64,000 bases of DNA from Undaria pinnatifida (taxonomy: Eukaryota; Sar; Phaeophyceae; Laminariales; Alariaceae): contig JABAKD010000029.1 in the NCBI GenBank assembly GCA_012845835.1, positions 14,921,453-14,985,452 of the forward strand, written 5' to 3'. Below, piece by piece: positions 45,801 through 56,711 of this stretch; within the stretch, counting starts at the first letter, position 1, and the number at the start of each line of letters is the position of its first letter. The notes below the pieces were generated by a model, which saw nothing but the letters and a program-made list of their open reading frames with translations, was not told the DNA's origin and ran no database searches. The translations under genes were made by a program, and so were the position numbers.

Positions 45801-48800
45801 ATCGAACACGTTGTCCCCCTCGTCGATCTTGTAGTCGATGTTGAAGTAGCACGACTTCTCCCACGCGTGCTGCGCCGTGCGCACGTCTGGCATAAAGCGG
45901 TAGCGACGGCAAAGGCACAACCGGCGGAAACAGCAACATGGCCAAATAAAACGAACGGCGACATCAGCATAAACAGCAACACAAACAAAAAACGGAACTG
46001 CCACATCAACACCAACAGGAACATAAACAAAAGCAACAACGACACCAACGCGCATGCCTGGAAAGCAGCGGCAACGATGACGGTAACACCAACGGAAACA
46101 AAAACGAAACGGCAACACAACCATCAACAGCAACATAAACAAGTTCGGTTGACCCTGGTAGGTATTAATACCCAAGGGAGTCACCGACCTTTATCCTTCA
46201 CGAGGTCATACATCCCATAGCACGCGCAATCGGAGTTATCGCGCGCAGCCTGCAAAGACGACTTCCGATTAACTTATAGATCTCATAGCCCGAGCGTCTT
46301 GTTTTTTCATCAAAGAAAGCACCAACGACATCAACAGCTACAAACGCATCCTACTGCTCAACGTATACTCAGTAGATCAGGGCTTCACAGAGCAAATATA
46401 CTGCTCTACAGCAGCATGCCGGTATGTATCATGTCCGAGTACCAGGTAGGTTTATTGATCTACCAATAAGTCTGAACTACTATTAATATGAATATCGCAT
46501 GTTAGGGTGCTTCACTGCTGCTTTCGAAGGTCGCATCTACCTCTCAACTCTGCAGCAGTACGTATGTTGCCTGTATCAGAATGTCAGTACGTCTCACTTC
46601 TTCACGGCAGTAGGCCTATTGTTCTACCAATAGGTATTTACTACTGCATCTTGGATTGACGCACTGCTGCTTTCGGAGGTCACACAGCAATCTCACAACA
46701 TATTCTGCAGCGGCACGTCAATTTTCTCTACAGCAGCACCTGGTACGCCAAGCCACTATGTCCATTGCTCTACCGCAGTAGGCCTGTTACTTTACGAATA
46801 GTTCTTAACTACTGTAAACACTGCATGTTGGACTTATTCGCTGCTGCTTTCGAAGGTCACATACATACATAGGTTACACCACCACACCTAGTGTTGCGTC
46901 TCGACTCCGAAAGTTAGTTGTTGCTCCGAGAGTTGATTTTTCGGGTCGAAAAGTTTATCAAGATCTCGATCAAGATTGCTTTTTAAAAAAATCAACTCAA
47001 CGATGTAGATGATTCAAATCAGCTGAGACTGTGTATTGTGGAGTATATTTAACCAGCCTTTCGAGGGTTAGCGGGCGGCGTCCGCTACCCGCGAAGGTGT
47101 GTTGGGGCCGTCTCGAAGCACACGAAGACACGAAGAAGGCGAAAAAGCAGGTATCGTCAAGAACGCCGCCGGGAAGAACCTCCAAGAGGAGGGTGTTCCG
47201 GGTGGGAGCGCTGAGAGCGAGGCGGGGCATTATGATCAATTAATTCCAACACCAGTAAATAAATACACACATTTCTGTTACGGGAGAGAACAAATAAATA
47301 CATTTCTGTATGGGGAGGACAAACAAGCTTAAACTGGCAAAAGTAACATAGGAAATAGGAAAACACGAAAGACCAGGGATCGACGTGCATACGAGATAAG
47401 AATCGAGGTCGCTACGGGACCTCGGACCGGATTAATAAAGGCGTACTATTAATATAAATACAACATCCTCCCGAAGTGGAGGTTCCTGGCAGTTGCTATT
47501 TGTGTTTTGTTGTCAAACATCTTCCGACGGGATCCATCCCCAAAATCACCGGCCGCTTTGGTTTGTCTGGAAGCTACTCTTCCGTCCGCGTTCCCTTCAG
47601 GTCACCTCTTGTATGATAGCGTATTCGATTTCCGAAAAATATATGGTGTTTCGGGTCGCATAGCCGGAACGGCAGCATCGGATCGACAACCCACAGGCCA
47701 CAAAATATACAGTCGGATACATCAGCCAACAACGGCCCTTTTCGACTGGAGACCAAGCCGGGCTTGTTACACACTCGAAAAAGAGATGTTTCGACTGAGC
47801 GATCCCACTGGGGCATTCAGGCCAATTCTTATGCGGTCGGATTCCGTCAGTCGAAAAAAATCGTCGATTCGACCGGATGCGCCAGTCGGGTTTCTCAGTT
47901 GAAAACGTTCACTAACCCCTCGAAGCGGTACCCGTGAAATTTCCCTGATAACGGCTATGCTTGCTGTGGCTTCGGCGGCTCTAGGCTGAGCGCTACGCCA
48001 CGAACAGCGTAGCTTTGGCGGATTTCGGGTAAGTCCAACGCCACCAACTCGCTTGGACCAGGGCTCGTTGCGCGTGAAGCACGCGCTGCTCGCGAATAAC
48101 GCACGAAGCACAGAGCTTTCAGCCGACAACGACTATCATACAGCAGTACTCCCTCGTACTAACGCCTCCAGAACGAGCAAAAAAATATCAAAACGACTTG
48201 ACTGACGATAAGAAGGCCCAAAAGAATCCAGTCGGAAAAAAAACGTCGGAAAACGCCCTTTTCGACACACGGATCCGACCGTATACTGTATAACAATTGG
48301 CGTTCTAATGAAACCCAAATTTACAGAGTATGACATGGACAAAGTTCTCCCGAAATAAGGCGATCGGTCGATAACGTACTCGCATGAGATCGCCGCAGCA
48401 GGGCATCTCAGCGCACGCAGAAAAAGCTGTGTGAGGCAAGGCGAGGGAAAACATGCCGTGAGCGCTTCATGCGAGGAGGGGTGTCTTCCCCCTCGCTCCC
48501 GTCGATCTCGTGCATCAACAACGACGCGTCGCAGACGGCGGCTGTCCTCCTCGACGACAAACGAGTAGGAAGTGTTTTGTGTTTGGCGAATGGTTAGTGC
48601 AATCGCGACTGCGAGGAGAGTGGCAAGGTTCTCCTAGTTGTCATCATCACTACATCGCCTCGTGGCGAGGCCCAAGGTGTGTGCCAGTGGGTAGCGGGAC
48701 ACAGCAGCAGCAGCACGAGTACGCCCATGATATTGTACTTATTGCTCGCTCGGCAGATCGATACCAGGTATGTCTGATGCGTGTATTTGTGTCTTGGTGC

Positions 48801-50336
48801 TACTACTGCTGTTTTCGGCTTGTTGCACGCTTGTTGCTTCCCATGACGTATGGAAAACCGACTCCGGACGCCATTTTCGGATACGACTTTATCCGAAACG
48901 AGGCCCTCATTGCCGGCGGGAGCCGACCCGAAAACAATATCCGAAACTGGAAGTCTGAAAAATCACAAGTTTCGGGTCGATAAGATCTGCAAACCGGTTT
49001 TGCCATCCGAAAACGTTAATTTTCGGATCCAATTAGGGTGTTATAAGAGATAGCCTCACAATAGTTTTTTATTCAGACCTGACTCATCATGCTGACTAGA
49101 GTTGGAGGCATCACAGCCGGCGGCAAACTGACGAAAGCTCAGAAAAAAAGGAAAAAATCCACTACAAGAAATGCAACGGTTGAACAAAGCCCGGAAAAAA
49201 AAGAAAGTGACCACATTTAAGAAATACAGCAGTTGGTGTGTGAACAAAAAATAAGGCATTGAGCCTCGGCGTCAAATCGTCAAAATCGAGGCGTTTCTTA
49301 CTAGCGGGCCTTAACCCTTTTGCAGCAAACAAATACCCCTACTCTTAGGTCCAAGTTATTTGTCCCCAAAGACTTGGGTGAGGTTCTTAGCTGTACAGGT
49401 ACAGCCGTTATTGATAGTATATACTACTCGTGGTATGGTGGTATGGGATACAGGATGAATGTACCGGGGGGCGTCAGCATATACTACGTACGGTGTACAG
49501 GATGAATATACGGGGGGTTACGTACGAGTCCGAGTATAATACGAGCACCAAGCACTCTGTGTGAAGGCGATCGGCGACAGCGCTTGTCACGATGGCGCCA
49601 TCGGCATCTGGTATACGTACCGCGCTCAAGGTCCAGAGATACCGGTACGGAGTACGACAGCAGCAGTGCCGCGGACGTACACACCCTTGTCCTCCAGAGT
49701 ACGTCAAAAACTATTACTAAGTACAAAGTATTATACTTGTACCTGGTACCCGATAAATTAAAAAAAACAAGTAAACGAAGGAGATTCTCGGGCCTCTCTG
49801 ACTAATAATAGCAACTCGAGATGCAGATACCACATGGTACGTTCTTTTGGGCACAGCATTCCGCACATTCGGCGACCGGATAAGTACCCTTCCAAGCTTA
49901 CTAGAAATCGATTAACGCACACAGGTGATTCCACTGCTATCTCTATATACGGACTACGACTACGCGTACCAGGTACGCATCACGCATCTCGCATCACGAA
50001 CAAGAGGCAGTGCTCTTGGTGTTGCCTCTCTTTGGTCTCCGAGAGGCCTATCGGGAAGCACTGCGGTACTTTACTCGGACTACACGTAGAACCCGAAAAA
50101 CGCATCAAATATGACGTGACATGCTCGATCTCGGCCAGGCCATACCCACCTTCGGCCGCCGTAGAGTCGCTAAACCTCCTCAAGCCCTGCCCCTTCTCCT
50201 GGGCGGCACCCCCCACTACTGACGCAGCTCTTAATGCGGCCCCATGAGCAGCTCGTGCGGTCGACGGGACCTGTGTAGCCCTCAGAGAGACGACTCCGGC
50301 TCGCGCTCCGAGCGTTCTCACGGCGTTGCGGATCAT
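42839..50336 (-). CDS. CBSX3: Mitochondrial CBS-domain pair protein, CBSX3-like (5 coding exons)
   Basis: Coding exons, minus strand: 50336-50150, 45886-45741, 44789-44715, 43516-43361 and 42916-42839. The total is 642 nt (213 aa plus TAA); all borders are GT-AG and phases match at each junction. Residues 1-62 form a Ser/Ala/Arg-rich presequence with no acidic residues for the first 46 positions, ending RRFSDS, typical of mitochondrial import. CBS1 (about 70-140) contains DNVFDAISRMSAYNVGCLIV and GIISERDYVCKVALLGKHSK. CBS2 (about 145-190) contains SDTIEACVKKMIAADVRHLP, then VIDDHTGEVFGLISVKDL. The C-terminus is a helix, YTKERDDLL. In plants CBSX3 binds adenosine ligands and modulates the mitochondrial thioredoxin system; the same role here is inferred from similarity only. 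Intron 1 (4.3 kb) holds two Harbinger-like elements. Confidence 0.92.
43148..43242. repeat. 38-bp tandem duplication
   Basis: Two adjacent copies of aaccctarcatgtaccaggc followed by acagaggtagtagtttc, near-identical, in the last intron of the CBS gene. Confidence 0.9.
45433..45660 (+). repeat. 84-bp tandem repeat keeping an open frame (28 codons)
   Basis: Three units start exactly 84 bp apart (45433, 45517 and 45601), each beginning atcctgcacaacgtc and ending near gatctaga-type sequence. Because 84 is a multiple of three, a plus-strand frame of 95 codons (45408-45695) stays open and repeats TDPAQRLRAA and DDLD-like blocks. It lies in an intron of the CBS gene on the opposite strand. The regular spacing suffices to explain the frame; I do not call a gene. 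Confidence 0.85.
46160..46292. repeat. Short dispersed repeat (copies at 36740, 46160, 52340, 61800)
   Basis: The shared core is agggagtcrccgacctwtat, then ccttmaygaggwca, then acgcgcratcg, then the run cagcytgcaaagacgas, ending in gatctcayagc. The 36740-36870 and 46160-46292 copies match over the full length; 52340-52400, 61800-61870 and 19436-19500 match only the second half. It is probably the end region of a transposable element. It lies in CBS intron 1. Confidence 0.65.
47820..48302. mobile_element. Diverged PIF/Harbinger-like MITE
   Basis: The left end GGCCAATTCTTATGCGGTCG is inverted at the right end (about 48260-48302, complement GCCAATTGTTATACAG...CGGTCGG). Sequence at 47940-48240 is homologous to 36010-36330 inside the 35515 element (shared ctgacgataagaag and gcgcgtgaarcacgcg). 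A target-site duplication is not clear. It lies in intron 1 of the CBS gene, directly next to copy B of the larger Harbinger-like element. Confidence 0.7.
48340..49055 (-). mobile_element. PIF/Harbinger-like element, copy B (truncated)
   Basis: On the minus strand the end reads GGCTATCTCTTATAACACCC. The element then follows copy A (24892-25800) for about 700 bp at an estimated 70-75% identity. This includes the coding-like block seen as cagacggcggctgtcctcct and the motif gtgggtagcgggacacagca. The reading frame is not preserved as well as in copy A. The inner end is lost where it meets the 47820-48302 element. It lies in CBS intron 1. Confidence 0.6.
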
Positions 50337-50913
50337 GGTGTGTGTTACTGCGTCTGCAATGAGGTACGAGCAGAGGTAGACAAAGGGTTTCTGATATTAC
50401 ATGTACGTCTTGCTATGCTTGAGAGAAGCTAGGTACTATTACAGGGGCTGAGGCTCGTGCTGTGCACCATAGATTGTCCAGCCGGGCACGGAGAGGAGGT
50501 GCGTACAGCAGTTGATCATGGAGGAGAAAACGAGGAGGCAGACAAAAGGAACAAAACGAAAAAGGACGCAAGAATGGCAGGCAGGCCGAGGTACCCGGGG
50601 AATGCACGCTTATTAAAGTGACAGGGGTGAGTGGTACAGAGCTATCCGGGTAGAAGCTCACCGGTGACAGTCTTGACTTGAAGCGTGCAAGCGGCAGTCA
50701 GTCGATATTCAGCGAGGTTTCTTCGACGTTGCGCCCACATAGGCGGGGACCAAAACCATATTCATCATGCGCAGGTACCGCCTTCATATCTTTCGAAACC
50801 CATAGAATATGCATTCCCACATGGACATAAATTTAAGTACTGGTTTCCTATTAATATGAGTTTAAACGGTTTTTAAAACTTCGTCCATAACTAGTGTCAA
50901 ATTGAACACTCAA
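50337..50913. other. Upstream region of the CBS gene
   Basis: About 0.6 kb between the CBS start codon and a coding-like exon on the same strand. The promoter and 5' UTR are expected here; no element is recognised. Confidence 0.4.
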
Positions 50914-51181
50914 CACTCAACAACGTTTGAACTTCGAATTTAGAATCGCCCATCTCCCACCTCCGGGCTTGACGTCAAGTTGGGTTGGATCCGCGAGCTT
51001 GATGGAGAACTGGTGCGAGTACGTCTCGCAAGAAGGGGAAGTCAAGAACGTGTTGCAAGTGAGTGGTGGAGCACGGGTAGTGAAGAAACTCGTGGTCTTG
51101 TCGAGCTTTGCTCGCACTTCAGAGCGGAGCTCTACGAAATATATTTCAACCGCTTGCTTTGCGTTGCCGGTCGTGTTGCCT
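50914..51181 (-). CDS. Probable terminal exon of an unrecognised gene
   Basis: A minus-strand frame of about 85 codons contains AVEIYFVELRSEVRAKLDKT, then HQFSIKLADPTQLDVKPGGG, and ends at TGA 50914-50916 after NSKFKRC. Composition and amino-acid pattern look protein-like. AG acceptors are possible near 51182 or 51161. A small candidate upstream exon (AG / SQCVSVDSLDRL / GTGAGC) lies at 51510-51552, but the phase fit is uncertain. The opposite strand is also open over much of this stretch. The gene would lie tail-to-head upstream of the CBS gene. The family is unknown. Confidence 0.35.
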
Positions 51182-52531
51182 GCTCAATGCTGCTGTTGGG
51201 TGTTCTGCAACCGCGTGTTTACAAAAAATCGGTGTCCTCTTGTGTCGTTTTGCTTTGCAATTTGCATGTGATGTGCGCTCGTTTCTGTGATGACGGTACA
51301 GCAATAGTAGGTAACTAAAGTCTCTGAGAATAGCAGGGTTCAGAAGCATGCTAGAAGAGCAGAGTAGAGCAATGGTGGGGAAAAGTTAGGTTTTGGTGCG
51401 CTGTAAGTTGTGAGTGCGGGCTACTACGACGTACCTGGTACACCAGTACGGGACGAACTGACGGTTTATTTTCTCTTCTGCTCATATCAGGAGCGAGGAC
51501 GGCTCCCAGCTCACGAGTCGATCCAACGAGTCTACCGATACGCACTGGGACTCTGCGGTTAGATGGCCGGTAGATGAAATGTAGTCCCAGGTACAGAGCC
51601 CTACAGCATATAGCACGCACAGCGCGTATGACAATTCTCCAGCTGCCTGCCGCTTGATGTGTACCCTAGTAGAATGTTTCGTGCAGCAGGAACGATTTGG
51701 AATGTTGTGTACCGAGCACGGGGATGTTGGAACTCGACGGGGATCTTCCATCTAAGATTGAAGACCTCCGTCGTGTTCCCGGGTACAACTAACACGTGTG
51801 CACACCTGAAAGCAGCAGTCTACCGCCATTATGCTATTTTTTGTTGTTATTTGCTGGCTCTCGTGTACGTTGACAAAAATAAAACGTGCTTACGTTCGAG
51901 GAGGAGAGCGCAGACGGAACTTTTTCGGAAAATAGTCTGTACGCTAGGCCGTAGGCCCGTGCTCAGCGGTGACCATTACTGGTCCTGCCGACGACGCCAA
52001 GTGTGACGAAGTTCCCTCGCGGGAATGCAGGGGCGTCGATGCTGAGTGTCCTCCATGCTAGGGTCGAAGCAGTCCCACAAGGCTTATACGGATCGCTACA
52101 ATTTCTTGGAAATGTACCCCCTACCTGGTAGTACTCGTCGCTGTCAACAGCCCTCGTGCATTCATTGTGGAAACAGAACAGATGGGTCATATGCCACGTT
52201 GGTATTTTAATGAACCCCTCCAACACTTTTCCTCACCACTAGCCGGATGCAGCACCTCCACCCGGAACAAGTATTGTAATACAATGTCATTTTATATTAG
52301 GTTTTGACTCATGAAAGCTTGCTAAAAACGGGCGACCGGTGTAGTACGCAGCTTGCAAAGATGGGTGTCGACCCTAAATTCGTCGAACTCACAGCTGACG
52401 TTGTGAAAAATAATTTCTACGAAATGTTATCATCTAAGGTACGACCTGGGCTCCGATGAGAACCTGACCCATCAAAACTGTCGACGCTATCCGCCGCAAG
52501 GCTAAGGCGCGAGCTTCGACATTAATTCAGG
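51182..52531. other. Interval with possible small exons, unresolved
   Basis: Both strands are open around 51660-51800 (the minus strand reads TTEVFNLRWKIPVEFQHPRA). I could not choose a strand or build a gene. A partial copy of the short dispersed repeat lies at 52340-52400. Confidence 0.3.
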
Positions 52532-52684
52532 GATTCGAAATGTCCAATAGAGGCCCTCATCGATCCGGGTTGGTTAGTTCGTCCAGAAGAAACACTCCCG
52601 CCTCCAACTGACAACGCACACTTTGGCTGGCCTGACCCTGACTACTTTGAGCTGTGTGATCCGCACGGCTCTGTGTGGCTCTAA
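52532..52684 (+). CDS. Coding-like fragment ending in a stop, unrecognised
   Basis: The plus-strand frame after attcag/G reads DSKCPIEALIDPGWLVRPEE, then PPPTDNAHFGWPDPDYFELC and DPHGSVWL, followed by TAA. The D, W and P pattern is protein-like, and the preceding ttcag could be a splice acceptor. No upstream exon was found. It may be the last exon of a gene or a transposon remnant. Confidence 0.3.
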   Translation, partial: DSKCPIEALIDPGWLVRPEETLPPPTDNAHFGWPDPDYFELCDPHGSVWL

Positions 52685-55086
52685 AACCATCGGATGGACG
52701 GAAATGGGATATGTTTGTCACAGAGAAACTTTGCTTATAGCCTTGGTGCCTAGGTTTAAAGCGCGGTTAGGGTAGTCCTACATCCTATGACCAACAGCAT
52801 GCATGGACGATTCTACAAGAAGGCGGTTTGGTCTTTGGCAGATTTCCGCCTCTCGTTCAACCATAAAATATAAATCCATTGGATGACCGTAAAGCTCTTC
52901 GTTTACTATCAACCGAGAAACGCAGGCATGCCGGAACATGTCGGGGATGCGCGCAGGATTTCCCCTGACGACCACAAGCAGCCGCAGCAGCTGCAGAACA
53001 CAGCAGTAGCAGCGATAGTAGCAGCAGTAGCAGGACACACGAAAGCAGGGCCGGGTCAAAATCGCTTTGCATGCGTCTCATCGATGGAACCTCTGAAAAA
53101 TATCTACGGGAGTAGTTAGTTCCCGGTCAATTCGGCTCAACTTTCTTGAAGGCGAACAATCTGCGCCTCCTATCGATAAAATACGCCCGACATTGGAACT
53201 ACGTACTCCATATCTCGTGCCACCATTACGATATCTACAGCAGAGCTCTTCTCTCTTTTCCCATCAGTACGGCGGGCCTGACAGTATCACTTGCAGCATG
53301 TCTCAGGGACACGGCCCAAATAGTAATATTGGCAGACAATTTGGGTTCGCTCGATAGAACTGAATTTTTAAAAATCAAATGCCCGGCATGATCTTTCAAG
53401 GTTTGAAAACCACAATCGTATCACACGTGGCCCAGCAATTCCTGCAAAATCACAAGCTGCCGCATCTGCCTCGACGAACTCTTAACGACTCACAGCAAGA
53501 GCAGCACGAAAGGGTTGGCCACTATGTGTGCGTGCACAGGACTGGTCGGGACTGATATTTTTGCCGTGTGCTTTGAAAGCCGTGGACGAAAGCGTACAAG
53601 AATAAGGTAGACTGGTTGGGGTTGGTTATCTACAGAAAATATATAAGAAAAATGCAGGCTAGGAGCGTTGTGTCCGATCCTCAATGAGGATATTTTTCCC
53701 TTGAAAAATAAGGCTCGCGCTTCGCGCTCGCTCGCCTCAATACTAAATTCATAACATCTCAGTTCTCCCCAGGGCAACTCAAGGGACAAACACGCAGGTA
53801 GGATCAGGCAGTAAGTTGATGAAGGATGTCGAGACGCGTTTTGAGCATCCACTCGTATATTCCCGATATGCTAACGGTATCGGCTGTCGGAAGCGTGACT
53901 TCACGTATATTACGAACCCATGATCATTCAACCTATTTGCGTAGCGTATAACAGGTGACACGCAAGACGACACACCCCTTCGCTCGAATTTCCAAGCGTT
54001 GACAACGGGCAGGGTTCAAACGCGGAGCAATGGGTCCGGGGAATACCTTGTAAGTCCTGCTAGTGCGCCCATCTAGTTTGGAAGAAAAATCGATCCTGAT
54101 TTTTTCCCAGAGGGTGCTACCTTGTGTGTTGGCTTGGCATACAATATGCTCTCTATGAAGCTACGTGGCACGCTGTATGGTGCGTTAGAACAGAAGGCCA
54201 TCAGGTTATCGTCTTGCACCTTGTACCATGTGTGTTTGTTCGAAGATTCCGATGGGATGACGGATACGCTAATCCGCTTCTTAGCGCGTTGTGAACAATG
54301 TCGAGATATGGTGCCGGTTCACACTGCTGTAGACAGCGGCACCCAGTTAGATGGAAACCAGGAGGAGGAGGAGCACCGAGGAGGAACAGCAGGAGTTGAT
54401 AGTCGAGGGCCAGCACATCCTCAGCAGATATTGCCCTAGGAAGGCCTATCACAATTGTCTCCAACATGTACCCGTTAGCTACCGACCGATTCTGGATTAT
54501 ATTATGCTTCGCTGTCGGTGAGCAGAGGTAACGAACAACAAGGTACTGCAGATTTTCGGAAGATCCTCCTGTTCCAGCGCTTGCCCCGGCGAGAATTCGA
54601 AAGTGACCAAAATGATCAAAACCATCAACATGATGGAGTCGGACCCGATTAGCCCCCTGCCCCCTCAAATGCCCGATGCTGGTTCCACGGTGTTTAGCGG
54701 CGTCGAACCCCTCAAGCATTGCTCGCCGGCTCCACAACGAAAGTCCAAAGACTGCGATCAGCAGTTCCTTGTCATCCTGTTACTTATTATTTGTAGTGAT
54801 AAGGCTATAAGTTATCTGTACTAGTTGACTTCGGAGGTACCATGGTACTTGCTAGCAGGGCTTTTCACGGGTCAGATCGCTTCTTGTTATGGATACCACA
54901 CCATTCGGATCGGGTGGGATCGGGTCGGGGTGACCCGGCTCGACCCGTGATACATGAAAAACCTCCTGACCCGACTCGGCCCGACCCGTGAGACACCGAA
55001 CGACACCTGACCAAACCCGACTCGACCAGCGAGTTTTTGGAAATCTCATGACCCGTGAAAAGCCGTGGTTAATTCGTATCATATTA
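52685..55086. other. Interval without a supported gene
   Basis: A minus-strand frame of 178 codons (54737-54201) and overlapping plus-strand frames are open on both strands with no recognisable motif. A CGGGTC/GACCCG-rich degenerate repeat lies at about 54868-55045. 53400-53500 weakly resembles the short dispersed repeat. Confidence 0.35.
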
Positions 55087-55947
55087 CCGTAACTGACACA
55101 AGATAACACACCCCGGTGATGACATTTTGGGATTTAAAAAATTATCACTGGGTGTGGTATCTTGTGTGGGAGGTGATATCGTGTGTACCCCGGGTGATAA
55201 AGTTCAGCTCGCAGGGGGCCCAAGGGGGGTGTGATAAACCAGAGGGGGTGTGATAGGACGTCCGAACACCCACAAGGTGTGTTTGGGGGTGTGATAAATG
55301 AGGAGGGGTGATAAAAAGGGGGTGCGATAGCACGTCCGAACACCCACAGGGTGTGTTTAGGGGTGTGACAAAAGCGGGTGTGATAACAGTTGAATCGCTG
55401 CTGCCGCACACTTGAAGGGGTGTGGTATGCCTGCACGAACACTTGCGGCTGCCCCGCACTCCTGCTGTAGGTACCTACCTGTGATACCGGGTTGTGGTAA
55501 AACAAAGGGGCCCAACCTTGGTGAGGAAACTCCTTAGCACATGACCTCGGCGATGACTCAGCCCCCTCAACGCCGAAGAAAGTTTCAAACAAAATACGGG
55601 CTTGGATTGGAGCGAAAAAAATAAAATATACCTAAATCGAAGGTACCTCGCCCGATATGATACGAGGCGGTGGCTGCGCCATCCGTCCTGCCCCCACACA
55701 AAAGTGGACTGCTGCTACCTGCCTCGCTATCGGTACGGCCAAAAAAGAGTTACGCAGAGACACCACAACCAAGAATCGAAGCCACAAACCACAAATCTAT
55801 ACTACGATATCACCGGGTGTGTTATCTTGTGTACCTAGGGTGATACATCGATGGTTTGTCAGAAACGCCCAAAATTATCACCGGGGTGTCGTGTCCTGTG
55901 GGGGGTGTGATTTCTTATGTACAGGTGATATCTTGTGTCAGTTACGG
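55087..55947. mobile_element. TIR element with TA target site and internal TGTGATA repeats
   Basis: Inverted ends ccgtaactgacacaagata are at 55087 and (complement) 55947, each flanked by TA, which fits a Tc1/mariner or Stowaway-type insertion. The next ~100 bp at each end are also inverted repeats rich in tatcac / gtgtgat motifs. Inside, at 55140-55400, GTGTGATAA-like motifs recur about a dozen times, including two copies of cgtccgaacacccacargg. No transposase is visible, so the element is non-autonomous. Confidence 0.75.
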
Positions 55948-56339
55948 TATGTGGGCGGCGGAGAAAAAGCCAACTAACCGACTTTTGGGTTTTATCAATA
56001 AATACCGCTACACGTCGAGCCACAACCGAGCCCTTCAGGTGCAAAGGCGCAGAGCTTCGCAAAATTACGGCCCGCCACTAACTGCAATACCTAGCCAACA
56101 ACAATGGGTACCCCGGTTTAAGAGCGCCCCGCGACAAGCAAGCCGAGACATGTGCTCTTAACTACAAAGCGCTCTTATCTGTAGTGGGAAATAATGTAGC
56201 CTTTGATGTGGCGGGACATGCCAAGTTGACCGCTCTTAACTCCGGAATGCTGTTAACTCGGGTGATCTTGAATCGGGGTACCCGGTGGAGTGACTTATCG
56301 GCAACTTGCTGTTGGTAGCGTTAACGTGGTCGTCCAACT

Positions 56340-56711
56340 CTCAGTCCTGATGTGCTCCTCATGACGCTCGAGCGCTCTCTCGAACAGCTCTTGTATCTGA
56401 ACGAAAGCTTCACCAACATGGTGTCCTTTTTTCCAGAAACGGGGGGATTTCAAGACCTAGCCAGGTAATAAGCATCGCAGGTAGTCGTCAACTTGCAGTC
56501 AGCTAACTCACAGCCCTGACATGCGCGCGACCGCCCTCTCGGACAGTTTTTGTGCGAGTGCGAAGACCTGGACGAAAGCTTCACCAACATAGTGTCCTTT
56601 TCCAGACGAGGACAGGACGATGCCGGAACAGGGAGGGACACCTCGGGGTGGCAGCGGATCCTTCGCGTGGCCCAGGACCGTGCGCGGTGAGCGAGGACAG
56701 GGCAGGCACAC
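56340..56711 (-). pseudogene. Two copies of a coding-like segment (VGEAFVQ repeat)
   Basis: Minus-strand 56711-56508 reads SSSGKGHYVGEAFVQVFALA, then QKLSERAVARMSGL and a stop. Minus-strand ~56450-56290 reads GHHVGEAFVQIQELFERALE and then RHEEHIRTE. The DNA phrase acgaaagcttcaccaacatr followed by gtgtcctttt is shared. The predicted helix is amphipathic. These are probably two decayed copies of an exon or transposon ORF; the family is not recognised. Confidence 0.4.

Noticed and set aside
54201..54737. 178-codon minus-strand frame
   Set aside because: Plus-strand frames are equally open, and there is no motif or splice support.
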